Source of the DNA: an uncultured delta proteobacterium
GTDB taxonomy: Bacteria > Myxococcota_A > Polyangia > Polyangiales > Polyangiaceae
DNA length: 49,366 bases
Assembly (NCBI GenBank): GCA_903906315.1
Contig: CAIVJW010000249.1
Span: 1-49,366 of the forward strand
Reading direction: 5' to 3'
This document shows, piece after piece, positions 25,919-34,300 of this stretch. The notes below the pieces were generated by a model. The model had not been told where the DNA came from, ran no database searches, and saw nothing but the letters and a program-made list of their open reading frames with translations. Position numbers and translations under genes: made by a program. Every line of letters begins with the position of its first letter. The first letter of the stretch is position 1.

Positions 25919-27406
25919 CTACTTCGACCAGCGAAGGCGAGGCTGCCGCGCGGCGCGGGCCTCGTCCAGGCGGCCGACGACCGTGCTGTGGGGCGCGGTC
26001 TTCACGAGCTCCGGATCGCGATGGGCCTCTTCCTTGATGGCGATCATCGCGGCGACGAACTCGTCGATCGTCTCCTTCGTCTCGGTCTCGGTCGGCTCGA
26101 TCATGAGCGCGCCCGGCACGACGAGCGGGAAGTACACCGTCGGCGAGTGGAAGCCGTAGTCGAGCAGCCGCTTCGCGACGTCGAGCGTGCGGACGCCGGT
26201 CTCCTTCTCGAGGTCGTGATCCGAGAGCACGCACTCGTGCATGCAGGGCTGCGGGACCGGATCGGTGTAGTGGTCCTTCAGCTGCGACCAGGCGTAGCGC
26301 GCGTTCAGCACCGCGAGCGCGCTCGCCTGCGTCAGCCCGGGGCCGCCCATCTCGCGGATGTACGTGTACGCGCGGATGAACATGCCGAAATTGCCCGTGA
26401 AGGCGCGGACGCGGCCGATCGACTGCGGTCGGTCGGTATCGAGCGCGAACGCGTCGCCTCGGCGCACGACCACGGGCGTCGGCTGGAAGGGCTCGAGGTG
26501 CTTCTTGAAGCAGACCGGGCCGGACCCGGGCCCGCCGCCGCCGTGCGGGGTCGTGAAGGTCTTGTGCAGGTTGATGTGGATGACGTCCATCCCGACGTCG
26601 CCCGGCCGCGCCCACCCCATGATGGCGTTGGTGTTCGCGCCGTCGCCGTAGACGAGCCCGCCCTTGTCGTGGATGAGCTTCACGATCGCGGGCAGGTAGC
26701 GCTCGTAGACGCCGAGCGTGTTCGGGTTCGTGATCATCAGCCCGCAGACGTCGTCGCCGCTCTCGCGCTCGAGGGCGCGCAGCACGTCCTCGGGGTGCGT
26801 GAGCCCGTCGGCCGTCTTCTCGATCTTCACGGCGGTGAGGCCGTTGAGCGAGCAGCTCGCCGGGTTGGTGCCGTGCGCGCTCTCGGGGATGAAGACCTTC
26901 TTCGGTGATCGGCCCTGCGCCTCGTGGTAGGCGCGCATCATCATCAGGCCGACGAGCTCGCCCTGCGCGCCCGCCGAGGGCTGCAGCGAGCAGGCGTCCA
27001 TGCCGCTCACCTCGCAGAGCGCCTCCGACAGGCGCCACATCACCTCGAGCGAGCCCTGAGCCAGCGCGTCCGGCGTCTGCGGGTGAAGGTGCAGGAAGCC
27101 GGGGATCCGCGCGGCCCACTCGTTGACCTTCGGGTTGTACTTCATCGTGCACGACCCCAGCGGATACAGCTGCGAGTCGATGCAGAAGTTCCACTGCGAG
27201 AGGCGCAGGAAGTGGCGGAACGCTTCCGGCTCGCTGACCTCGGGGAGGCCGGCCTCCTCGCGCCGCGCGAGCGCGCCGAAGCGCGCGGCCACGTCGACGG
27301 CGGGGACGTCGAGCTCGGCGAGCGACGCGCCGGATCGGCCGGGGGCGCCGCGCTCGAAGATGGGGGGCTCGGAGAACTGGATTCCGCGGGGCTGGGGGGC
27401 GCTCAT
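25919..27406 (-). CDS. gcvPB: Glycine dehydrogenase (decarboxylating), P2 subunit
   Basis: 495 residues, the usual length of the C-terminal half of the glycine cleavage P protein when it is split in two. PLP-binding lysine in HINLHKTFTTPHGGGGPG, preceded by YGDGANTNAIMGWARPGDVG. With GcvPA it decarboxylates glycine and passes the aminomethyl group to the lipoyl H protein. The partners gcvPA, gcvH and gcvT are not in this window. It is the last of four minus-strand genes spaced by 35-75 bases (hemL, lpxK-like, lipoprotein, gcvPB). I see no glycine riboswitch in the 75-base gap before it. Confidence 0.93.
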   Translation of the reverse strand: MSAPQPRGIQFSEPPIFERGAPGRSGASLAELDVPAVDVAARFGALARREEAGLPEVSEPEAFRHFLRLSQWNFCIDSQLYPLGSCTMKYNPKVNEWAARIPGFLHLHPQTPDALAQGSLEVMWRLSEALCEVSGMDACSLQPSAGAQGELVGLMMMRAYHEAQGRSPKKVFIPESAHGTNPASCSLNGLTAVKIEKTADGLTHPEDVLRALERESGDDVCGLMITNPNTLGVYERYLPAIVKLIHDKGGLVYGDGANTNAIMGWARPGDVGMDVIHINLHKTFTTPHGGGGPGSGPVCFKKHLEPFQPTPVVVRRGDAFALDTDRPQSIGRVRAFTGNFGMFIRAYTYIREMGGPGLTQASALAVLNARYAWSQLKDHYTDPVPQPCMHECVLSDHDLEKETGVRTLDVAKRLLDYGFHSPTVYFPLVVPGALMIEPTETETKETIDEFVAAMIAIKEEAHRDPELVKTAPHSTVVGRLDEARAARQPRLRWSK

Positions 27407-27481
27407 GCGAGGGCCGGAGCGTTTGCCCGCGCCCGCGCGGAGTCAACTGCGTGTCGAGGGGTCGCGCGACCCCTCGCGGGG

Positions 27482-28057
27482 CTACGGGGCCTGCGGCGCC
27501 TCGGGCTTGCCCTTCTCCTTGCTGTCGCCGTCCCAGTCGCCGCCGCCGAGGTCACGGCTGCCGCTGCCGCCGATCGACGAGAGATCGGGCGCCATGTTGC
27601 GCTGCTTGATCGCGTCCCACGGGTCGCCGACCTCGTCGTCGTGGCGGCCGATCTCGCCGACGACCTGGTCGTCGACGTTGTCGCCCGCGGGCCGCTTGTA
27701 ACGGAAATAGCCGTGGCCATCGCGCTTCGAGTTCGGACCGACCGCGCCGACCGTGTGCTCGACCCACTTGAAGCGGATCGTGTCGCCGGTGACCGTGCCG
27801 TTCAGCTCGCCCCAGCGGTCCTTCGGCGGGCGGATCCACTTGCCGCTCACGGAGCTGCCCTGCTTGACGAGGTGCAGGAAGCCGTAGAGCTCGCTGTAGT
27901 AGACGCCCGCCCAGTCGGCGCCGCTCGGCATGTCGCCCGGCGTGATCTGGGCCAGCTTGGCCGTGGGCCCGGACGGACCGCATCCGATGGCGCCGAACGC
28001 CGCGAGCGAGAGCGCTCCGGCGGTCGCGATCACCAACACCTTGTGGTGCATGCTCAT
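27482..28057 (-). CDS. Hypothetical lipoprotein
   Basis: 191 residues. Lipoprotein signal with lipobox AIGC (Cys26). The mature part has a beta-rich domain (DWAGVYYSELYGFLHLVKQG, VSGKWIRPPKDRWGELNGTV, DTIRFKWVEH) that resembles small lipocalin-like or META-like sandwiches, then a charged tail (GDSKEKGKPEAPQAP). No family assigned. The ATG lies 8 bases after a TAGGCT box; a second ATG two codons later is less well placed. Confidence 0.75.
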   Translation of the reverse strand: MSMHHKVLVIATAGALSLAAFGAIGCGPSGPTAKLAQITPGDMPSGADWAGVYYSELYGFLHLVKQGSSVSGKWIRPPKDRWGELNGTVTGDTIRFKWVEHTVGAVGPNSKRDGHGYFRYKRPAGDNVDDQVVGEIGRHDDEVGDPWDAIKQRNMAPDLSSIGGSGSRDLGGGDWDGDSKEKGKPEAPQAP

Positions 28058-28065
28058 GGGGCGCG

Positions 28066-28071
28066 AGCCTA
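28066..28071 (-). promoter_or_regulatory. Extended -10-like box, leaderless start
   Basis: Minus-strand GTGCTAGGCT places TAGGCT 8 bases before the ATG at 28057. Confidence 0.5.
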
Positions 28072-28092
28072 GCACAGCGACCCCGCCCGACC

Positions 28093-29124
28093 TCAACGGG
28101 CGGCGACGTCGCGCGGCGTGATCGCGCGGACGAGCGCTCCGGGGTCGAGGCGGTGATCGAGCGCGAGCACGGGGCGCCCGTGCACCGAGCGCGGGAGCTT
28201 GGTCGCGCAGCGGCTCGTGGTCAGCCACACGTCTGCGTCGCGGGCGATCCGGTCGAGCGCGCGCGGGCCGAGGCGCGCGTGGTCGGCGAGCGCCACCACC
28301 GCGGTGGGCGTGACGCCCCGGCGGGCGAGGGCGCGCACGACGCGGTCGGGGCGGCCGATCGCGAGCACGAGGCCCACGCGGAGCCCGGCGAGGTCGGCGA
28401 ACGCGCGCCGCGCGCCGCGGTCGTCGACGGCGCCCGCGAGGTCGCTCTCGATCACGATCGCGCCGGCCGGAAGCGGCGCGCCCTCGCCGCCGAGTCGATC
28501 GCGCACGACGGCCACTCGATCGCTCGCCGCGAGGAGCGCGAGCGGCGCCGCGCGCAGATCGCCGAGGGGCGGGCACGCGCCCGCGCCCCACGGCGCCTCG
28601 GCGTCCATCACGAGCACGCTCTCCGCGAGCCGTCGAGGCGCGCTCTGCAGGAGCCCATCGACCACGATCGTCCGCGCGCCGGCGGCCGCGGCCGCGTCGA
28701 CGGCGGCCTGCCGGGTCGGCGCGACGACGACCCGCACGGGGTCGGCCGCGAGCAGGCGCGCCGCGGCGAGCGCGTCGTCCCCGACGACCTCGGGCGCGTC
28801 GTCGGGCAGGACGACCCGCGCGCGGCCGGGCGCGGATCGGTACGCGTGGCAGACCAGCGCGACGCCCCCGCCGCTGCCCGCCGCGATCGCCCGCGCGACC
28901 GCGATCGCCACCGGTGACTTGCCCGCGCCGCCGAGCACGGCGCTGCCGATGCCCACGACCCGCACTCCGTCCGGCAGGAGGAGCGGTCGCGCGATCCGGG
29001 GCGCCGCCGCGCGCGCCCACGCCTGCTCGACGGTGGCGACGATCGATCGAAGCGTGGCGCTTCGCGCGCCGCCGATCCGGCCGTGCTCGAGCCCGCGCCC
29101 CACGATCTCGCGCAGCGCGTCCAT
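28093..29124 (-). CDS. Divergent tetraacyldisaccharide 4'-kinase (LpxK-like)
   Basis: 343 residues, similar in length to LpxK. Order of motifs follows LpxK: P-loop LGGAGKSP (64-71; GGNGKTP in E. coli), VGDDALAAARL in place of GDEP, VVDGLLQSAPRRLAESV (154-170) in place of TDDGLQHYRLARDV, then WGAGACPPLGDLRAAP for FGNG..PAGPLRE. LpxK phosphorylates the lipid A disaccharide at the inner membrane. Several normally invariant residues differ (the first Asp of DDG and the His of QH), so activity or substrate may have changed. GGGAGG lies about 10 bases before the ATG. It is 58 bases downstream of hemL. Confidence 0.7.
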   Translation of the reverse strand: MDALREIVGRGLEHGRIGGARSATLRSIVATVEQAWARAAAPRIARPLLLPDGVRVVGIGSAVLGGAGKSPVAIAVARAIAAGSGGGVALVCHAYRSAPGRARVVLPDDAPEVVGDDALAAARLLAADPVRVVVAPTRQAAVDAAAAAGARTIVVDGLLQSAPRRLAESVLVMDAEAPWGAGACPPLGDLRAAPLALLAASDRVAVVRDRLGGEGAPLPAGAIVIESDLAGAVDDRGARRAFADLAGLRVGLVLAIGRPDRVVRALARRGVTPTAVVALADHARLGPRALDRIARDADVWLTTSRCATKLPRSVHGRPVLALDHRLDPGALVRAITPRDVAAR

Positions 29125-29182
29125 CGCGTTCGATCCTCCCGCGATCAGGGCGTTCTGCGCGCGCTGCCCGACTCGTTCCAGC

Positions 29183-30472
29183 TCAGATTGCGGCGGCCTC
29201 GGCGAGCGCCTCGTCGGCGGCCGCCACCGTCTTCGCGAGGTCGGCCTCGTCGTGCGCGCCGCCGAGGAATGCGGCCTCGTACTGCGAAGGGGGCCAGTAG
29301 ACGCCGCGGGCGAGCATGCCGGCGTGCCACGCGGCGAACCGCTTGGTGTCCGATCGCGCCGCGTCGGTCCACGATCGGACGGGGCCCGCCTGGAAGAAGA
29401 GCGTGATCATCGACCCGACGCGCTGCACGCAGGCCGCGACCCCGCGCTTCGCGGCCGCCGCGCGCAGGCCCGCCTCGAGCGCCGCGCCGCTCTTCTCGAG
29501 CTTCTCGTAGAGCGCCGGGGTCAAGAGATCGATCGTCGCGAGCCCCGCCGCGACCGCGACCGGGTTGCCGCTGAGCGTGCCCGCCTGGTAGACGGGGCCG
29601 AGCGGCGCGATCGTGCTCATCACGTCGTCGCGGCCGCCGTAGGCCGCCAGCGGCATGCCGCCGCCGATGACCTTGCCGAGCGCCGTGAGGTCCGGGACGA
29701 GGCCGAAGCGCTCCTGCGCGCCGCCGCGCGCGACGCGCGAGCCGGTCATCACCTCGTCGAAGATCGACAGCGCGCCGTGTCGCTTGCAGATTGAGACGAT
29801 CGCCTCGAGGTAGCCCGGGAGCGGCGGGACGCAGCCCATGTTGCCCACGACCGGCTCGACGATCACCGCCGCGATCTCGCCGCCGCGCGCCGCGAAGAGC
29901 GCCTCGAGCGCCGGCACGTCGTTGTACGGCAGCGTGACCGTCGTGCGCGCGGTGCCCTCGGGCACGCCGGCCGAGTCCGGCACGCCGAACGTCGCGAGGC
30001 CGCTCCCCGCCTTGACGAGCAGGTGGTCGGCGTGGCCGTGGTAGCAGCCCTCGAACTTCACGATGACGTCGCGCCCGGTGAAGCCGCGCGCGACGCGGAT
30101 CGCGCTCATGGTCGCCTCCGTGCCGCTCGAGACGCAGCGCAGCTTCGCGATCGAGGGGTAGAGCTCGCGGACCTTCTCCGCGAAGCGCACCTCGCGCTCG
30201 GTCGGCGCGCCGAACGACAGCCCGAGCTCGGCGGCTTCGATCAGCGCGGCGAGCACCGCCGGGTGCGCGTGCCCCAGGATGGCCGGGCCCCACGAGCCGA
30301 CGTAGTCGACGTACTCGGTGCCGTCGGCGCCCCAGAGGTGAGATCCCGCGGCGCGCGAGACGAAGATGGGCTCGCCGCCGACGGCGCGGAACGCGCGGAC
30401 GGGGCTGTTCACGCCGCCGGGGATGACGGCTCGGGCGCGTTCGAAGAGGGCCTTGGAGGCGGAGTCGGACAT
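29183..30472 (-). CDS. hemL: Glutamate-1-semialdehyde 2,1-aminomutase
   Basis: 429 residues, standard length. Contains [13 protein letters not shown] at the N-terminus, [23 protein letters not shown] and the PLP-lysine motif [17 protein letters not shown]. It converts glutamate-1-semialdehyde to 5-aminolevulinate in the C5 pathway of heme synthesis. Use of this pathway agrees with a non-alphaproteobacterial origin. The ATG at 30472 lies 8 bases after TAGCCT. It heads a run of four minus-strand genes. Confidence 0.95.
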   Translation of the reverse strand: MSDSASKALFERARAVIPGGVNSPVRAFRAVGGEPIFVSRAAGSHLWGADGTEYVDYVGSWGPAILGHAHPAVLAALIEAAELGLSFGAPTEREVRFAEKVRELYPSIAKLRCVSSGTEATMSAIRVARGFTGRDVIVKFEGCYHGHADHLLVKAGSGLATFGVPDSAGVPEGTARTTVTLPYNDVPALEALFAARGGEIAAVIVEPVVGNMGCVPPLPGYLEAIVSICKRHGALSIFDEVMTGSRVARGGAQERFGLVPDLTALGKVIGGGMPLAAYGGRDDVMSTIAPLGPVYQAGTLSGNPVAVAAGLATIDLLTPALYEKLEKSGAALEAGLRAAAAKRGVAACVQRVGSMITLFFQAGPVRSWTDAARSDTKRFAAWHAGMLARGVYWPPSQYEAAFLGGAHDEADLAKTVAAADEALAEAAAI

Positions 30473-30480
30473 GGCCGGCG

Positions 30481-30486
30481 AGGCTA
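30481..30486 (-). promoter_or_regulatory. -10-like box of hemL
   Basis: Minus-strand CTGCTAGCCT places TAGCCT 8 bases before the hemL ATG. Confidence 0.45.
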
Positions 30487-30641
30487 GCAGGAACGTGCCC
30501 TTCGGGAAGGGCTTGGACGAGACGTGAGCCGGGACGCGCCGGCGAGCCCCCGTCGAGCATCCGTGTCGCGGCCGGACGATTTGTCGCATGCCCCGGGGCG
30601 TGTCCCTGGGTTCCCCGGCTCGAAACGGGCGGTCGTCGCGG

Positions 30642-30656
30642 TGGCACGTCGGTTGC
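30642..30656 (+). promoter_or_regulatory. Sigma-54 promoter of the pilin gene
   Basis: TGGCACGTCGGTTGC matches the -24/-12 consensus TGGCAC-N5-TTGC at every conserved base. The expected start of transcription is near 30667, about 40 bases before the pilin ATG. Pilin genes of myxobacteria are known to use sigma-54 with the PilS/PilR system. Confidence 0.85.
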
Positions 30657-30707
30657 GATGGCCGAGCAACGAATCGCCACCGCGAGCCCCAAGGCAGAGG
30701 AACTTCA

Positions 30708-31295
30708 ATGAACGCATTCGCTCGTACTTCGCGCCGCGCCTTCACCCTGGTCGAGCTCATGATCGTCGTTGCGATCATCGGCGTTCTCGCGGCCCTCGCC
30801 ATCTACGGCGTGCGCAAGTACCTCGCGAGCGCGAAGACCTCCGAGGCCAAGAACACGGTCGGCGCCATCACGCGCGGCGCGGCGGCCGCCTACGAGCGCG
30901 AGACGACGGCCTCGCAGGTGGTGGCCGAGGGCTCGAACTCGGCCGCCTCGTCGAACGCGCTCTGCTTCAGCGCGACCGGCGTCCCGAACTTCGTGCCCAA
31001 GGGCGTCAAGTACCAGCCCAACACGAAGGAGGGCTCGGACTTCGAGGTCGGCGACACCGTGACGGGCTGGAAGTGCCTGAAGTTCACGCTGAGCCAGCCC
31101 GTTTACTACCAGTACTCGTACAACAAGGGCGCGCAGATCACGAAGGCTCCCGCCGGCGACTTCGAGGTCGCGGCCGTGGGCGATCTCGACGCGGACGCGC
31201 TGCTCGCGTCGTTCGCTCGCACCGGCAAGGTCAACGCGACGACCGGTCAGCTCATCCTCGCCACGCAGGTCTACATCGACAACGAGTTCGAATGA
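30708..31295 (+). CDS. pilA: Type IV pilin-like protein
   Basis: 195 residues. Prepilin leader of 11 residues, then [20 protein letters not shown] with Phe+1 and Glu+5 (residues 12 and 16), the class III signal cut and methylated by PilD. The residue before the cut is Ala11 rather than the usual Gly. A polar C-terminal domain follows with two cysteines (ALCFSA and WKCLKF) that could form one disulfide. AGGCAGAGG lies about 8 bases before the ATG, and a perfect sigma-54 promoter is upstream, supporting a major pilin. Its stop overlaps the receiver gene by 4 bases. Other pilus genes are not in the window. Confidence 0.87.
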   Translation: MNAFARTSRRAFTLVELMIVVAIIGVLAALAIYGVRKYLASAKTSEAKNTVGAITRGAAAAYERETTASQVVAEGSNSAASSNALCFSATGVPNFVPKGVKYQPNTKEGSDFEVGDTVTGWKCLKFTLSQPVYYQYSYNKGAQITKAPAGDFEVAAVGDLDADALLASFARTGKVNATTGQLILATQVYIDNEFE

Positions 31296-31696
31296 GCCTG
31301 CCTCCGGTGAGCTCCTCCGTCGCCGCCCCCTTCGGGGGGCGCGTGCTCGTGGTGGATCAAGACGAGGAGCTCTGCCGGCTGATTGCCGACATCGTCGGCG
31401 ACGCGGGTCACCGCGCGCGCAGCACGAGGGACGCCGAGGAGGCGCGTGACCTCCTCGCCGCCGGGGAGGTCGACCTCCTCATCGTGGGCGAGGCCCTCGT
31501 CGACGTCCGCGAGCTGGGGCCCGTGCGGCGCCAGCGACGCGCGTTCGAGGTCCCTGCGATCGTGATCACCGAGTTCGGCCACTCGCGGCCCTTCGTCCGC
31601 GCGGGCGACGAGGTCCTGACCAAGCCCTTCCGCAGCGGCGACCTGCTCGCCCGCGTCGCGCGACTCTCGCGGCTGCCCCAGCGCGTCGCCGTGTAG
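31292..31696 (+). CDS. Receiver-like protein without phospho-acceptor Asp
   Basis: 134 residues, a single CheY-like domain. The acidic pocket (VLVVDQDEE, Asp22 and Asp24), the Thr in AIVITEFG (Thr93) and the Lys in LTKPF (Lys111) are kept, but the third strand reads VDLLIVGEALV with Gly66 where the phosphorylated Asp should stand. It cannot be phosphorylated in the usual way and may be a constitutive or protein-binding pseudo-receiver. Its ATG overlaps the pilin stop (ATGA), so translation is coupled to that of pilin and expression should follow the sigma-54 promoter. Confidence 0.8.
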   Translation: MSLPPVSSSVAAPFGGRVLVVDQDEELCRLIADIVGDAGHRARSTRDAEEARDLLAAGEVDLLIVGEALVDVRELGPVRRQRRAFEVPAIVITEFGHSRPFVRAGDEVLTKPFRSGDLLARVARLSRLPQRVAV

Positions 31697-31760
31697 CTGG
31701 CGTCGGGGGGCGGCGCCCTCGCGCGCAAACGACCCCGCGACGAGGGGCCGCGCCTTCGTC

Positions 31761-31766
31761 TACCAT
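31761..31766 (+). promoter_or_regulatory. -10-like box TACCAT
   Basis: TACCAT lies 26 bases before the ATG at 31793, leaving a short leader with GAGAGGG at 31781-31787 as ribosome site. Confidence 0.35.
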
Positions 31767-31792
31767 CGTGGGCTTCTCACGAGAGGGCCGCG

Positions 31793-34294
31793 ATGACCAC
31801 GAAGAGATCGGCGACATCGAACCCGCGGCCCGGCCTGGGGCTGCGACGGATTGGCGCGCTCGCCCTCGGCCTCGGCGCGCTCGCGGCCTGCTCGGGCGCC
31901 GCGACCTCGACGCCGGGGGACGCGCTCGGCGCCGGAGGTGCGAAGACCGGTGGCGCCGGTGGTCCTGCGACCGGGGGATCCGGAGGGCATGGCGGCACCA
32001 CCGCGTCGGGCGGAGCCGGCGGGATCGGCGGCGCCGGCGGGGGGCCCGAGTGCCTCACCTCGTCCGACTGCACGAAGGACCCGAAGAAGCCCGTCTGCGA
32101 CCCGGCGGTCTCGGCCTGCGTCGCGTGCACGCTCGCCGAGGACGTGTGCGCCCAGGGGCAGCTCTGCGTGGCCGGCGACGTCTGTCAGGTGGGCTGCGCC
32201 GACGCGTCCGATTGCAAGGCGGACCAGGTCTGCGACCTCGCGTCGCACCTGTGCGTGAACTGCGACGTCGACGGGGACTGCAACGCGGGGTCGATCTGCG
32301 TCGGCAACACCTGCCTCCCCGGGTGCTCGAAGGATCAGCCCTGCCAGGCGGCCGATCTCACCTGCTGCATCGCGAGCTGCGTCGACCTCGAGGCCGACCT
32401 CGCGAGCTGCGGCGCGTGCGGGCAGGCGTGCGACGACCCCCCGCACGGCACCCCGTCGTGCGTCGGCGGCTCCTGCGGGCTCGCGGCGTGCGTGGCGCCC
32501 TGGGCCGACTGCGACGGGGATCCGACCAATGGCTGCGAGGTCGACACGCTGGCCGACGGCGCGTGCGCCTGCCTGCCCGGCGACACGGCGCCTTGCTACG
32601 AGGGCGCCCCGGGCAGCGAGGGCGTCGGCGTCTGCCACGGCGGCCTGCGCACCTGCGACGCGACCGGCGTGAAGTGGGGCGATTGCCTCGGGGCGGTGCT
32701 GCCGCAGCCCGAGCGCTGCAATGGTCTCGACGACGACTGCGACGGCGTCCCCGAGGCGCCCGGCTGCGTCGACTGCCAGCCGAAGACGGGATCGTGCGTC
32801 GGTCAGGTCGGGACCACGTGCCGCGACGACGGGCTCGCGCTCGTCACCGAGACCTGCGACGCCCTCCAGGGCACCACGTGCAACGCGATCACCGGCCGGT
32901 GCGACGGGGCGTGCGGGCTCGGCGAGCTCGGCGCCTCGTACATCGGCTGCGACTACTTCCCCACCGTGACGGCCAACCTCGTCAACGCGGCCAAGTTCAG
33001 CTTCGCCGTCGCCGTCTCGAACACCTCCGCCAGCCCCGCGAACGTCACCATCACGCAGGGCGCCGCCACGCTGAAGACGCTCGCCGTCCCCGCGGGCAGT
33101 GTGCAGGTGGTCAGTCTGCCGTGGAACGCCGCGCTCAAGGGGCCGTCCAGCAACAACGTCGTCCCGATGCCCGCGTCGGTGCTGGCGCCGAAGGGGGCCT
33201 ATCGCCTGCGGTCGACCCAGCCGGTCACCGTCTATCAGTTCAACCCGCTCGACTACAAGGTGGGGGACTGCCAGGCGGATATCACGAATTGCTCGTACAG
33301 CAACGATGCCTCGATCTTGTTGCCGACGACCGCGTGGACGGGCACCTACCGGGTCGCGTCGCGCCACCACTTCGGCGGCGCCTCCGGCTTCTACGCCGTG
33401 ACCGCTCGCGACAACGGGACCAAGGTCAAGGTCACCCCCGGGCCGAACGGCGGCCTCGTGAAGGCCGGGGTCGCCGGCGTCGCGGTGGACGGCACCGGGA
33501 CGGTGACCCTCGACTCGGGCGACGTGATGCAGATCGTCACGAACGGCGGGGTGTCGCAGAGCGACCCGAACGACGTCACGGGCACGCTCGTCTCCGCCGA
33601 CAAGCCGGTGCAGGTGATCGGCGGGCACCAGTGCACGTACGTGCCCGACAACCTCGGCTACTGCGATCACCTCGAAGAGACGATGTTCCCGTTCGAGACG
33701 CTCTCCGACGAGTACATCGTCGCGACCGCGTTCATCGCCCTGGGCGGCGGCGCGGCGGCGCCGAAGGTCGAGATGGTCCGCGTCGTCGCGACGCACGATG
33801 CCACCTTGCTCTCGTACGACCCGCCGAAGCCCGGCGCGCCCGCGAGCATCGCGAAGGCGGGCGGTTGGGTCGAGCTGGCGAGCGACCAGGGCGACTTCGT
33901 CCTCAAGGCGAGCGCGCCCGTGCTCGTGGCGCAGTACATGACCGGCCAGGCGGCGGGCGGCAACACGGGCGATCCGTCCGAGTCCCTCGCGGTCGCCAAG
34001 GCGCAGTACCGCACGAGCTACCTCTTTCACGCGCCGACGAACTACGAGTCGAACTTCGTCAACGTGATCGCGCCCTCGGGCGGTAGCGTGGCGCTCGACG
34101 GCGCGGCGGTCGCGGCGTTCGTACCGATCGGCGCGTCCGGCTACGGCGTCGCGCGCGTCCTGCTCTCGAACGCCGGCAACGGCAACCACCACATCGAGGG
34201 AACGCTGCCTTTCGGCATCAGCGTGTACGGCTACGGCCAGTACACGAGCTACTGGTACCCGGGCGGATCGAACCTCGTCCGCCTGCACGACTGA
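31793..34294 (+). CDS. Large lipoprotein with IgGFc-binding-like domain
   Basis: 833 residues. Signal with lipobox LAAC (Cys33), a Gly/Ala/Thr linker (about 38-85), Cys-rich repeats (about 86-390: SSDCTKDPKKPVCDP, DASDCKADQVCD, DGDCNAGSICVGNTC), one MopE-type metal-binding motif RCNGLDDDCDG, and from about 390 a region matching bacterial IgGFc-binding-like domains (TAWTGTYRVASRHH, PVQVIGGHQCTYVP, HLEETMFPFETLSDEYIV). Such proteins are common and multi-copy in myxobacteria and are presumed surface adhesins or stalk proteins. The TSS, GAGAGGG ribosome site and ATG are well spaced. Function is unproven. Confidence 0.85.
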   Translation: MTTKRSATSNPRPGLGLRRIGALALGLGALAACSGAATSTPGDALGAGGAKTGGAGGPATGGSGGHGGTTASGGAGGIGGAGGGPECLTSSDCTKDPKKPVCDPAVSACVACTLAEDVCAQGQLCVAGDVCQVGCADASDCKADQVCDLASHLCVNCDVDGDCNAGSICVGNTCLPGCSKDQPCQAADLTCCIASCVDLEADLASCGACGQACDDPPHGTPSCVGGSCGLAACVAPWADCDGDPTNGCEVDTLADGACACLPGDTAPCYEGAPGSEGVGVCHGGLRTCDATGVKWGDCLGAVLPQPERCNGLDDDCDGVPEAPGCVDCQPKTGSCVGQVGTTCRDDGLALVTETCDALQGTTCNAITGRCDGACGLGELGASYIGCDYFPTVTANLVNAAKFSFAVAVSNTSASPANVTITQGAATLKTLAVPAGSVQVVSLPWNAALKGPSSNNVVPMPASVLAPKGAYRLRSTQPVTVYQFNPLDYKVGDCQADITNCSYSNDASILLPTTAWTGTYRVASRHHFGGASGFYAVTARDNGTKVKVTPGPNGGLVKAGVAGVAVDGTGTVTLDSGDVMQIVTNGGVSQSDPNDVTGTLVSADKPVQVIGGHQCTYVPDNLGYCDHLEETMFPFETLSDEYIVATAFIALGGGAAAPKVEMVRVVATHDATLLSYDPPKPGAPASIAKAGGWVELASDQGDFVLKASAPVLVAQYMTGQAAGGNTGDPSESLAVAKAQYRTSYLFHAPTNYESNFVNVIAPSGGSVALDGAAVAAFVPIGASGYGVARVLLSNAGNGNHHIEGTLPFGISVYGYGQYTSYWYPGGSNLVRLHD

Positions 34295-34300
34295 GCGGCG

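Noticed and set aside
27407-27481. Glycine riboswitch before gcvPB
   Set aside because: The gap is 75 bases, too short for the aptamer, and shows no fitting stems.
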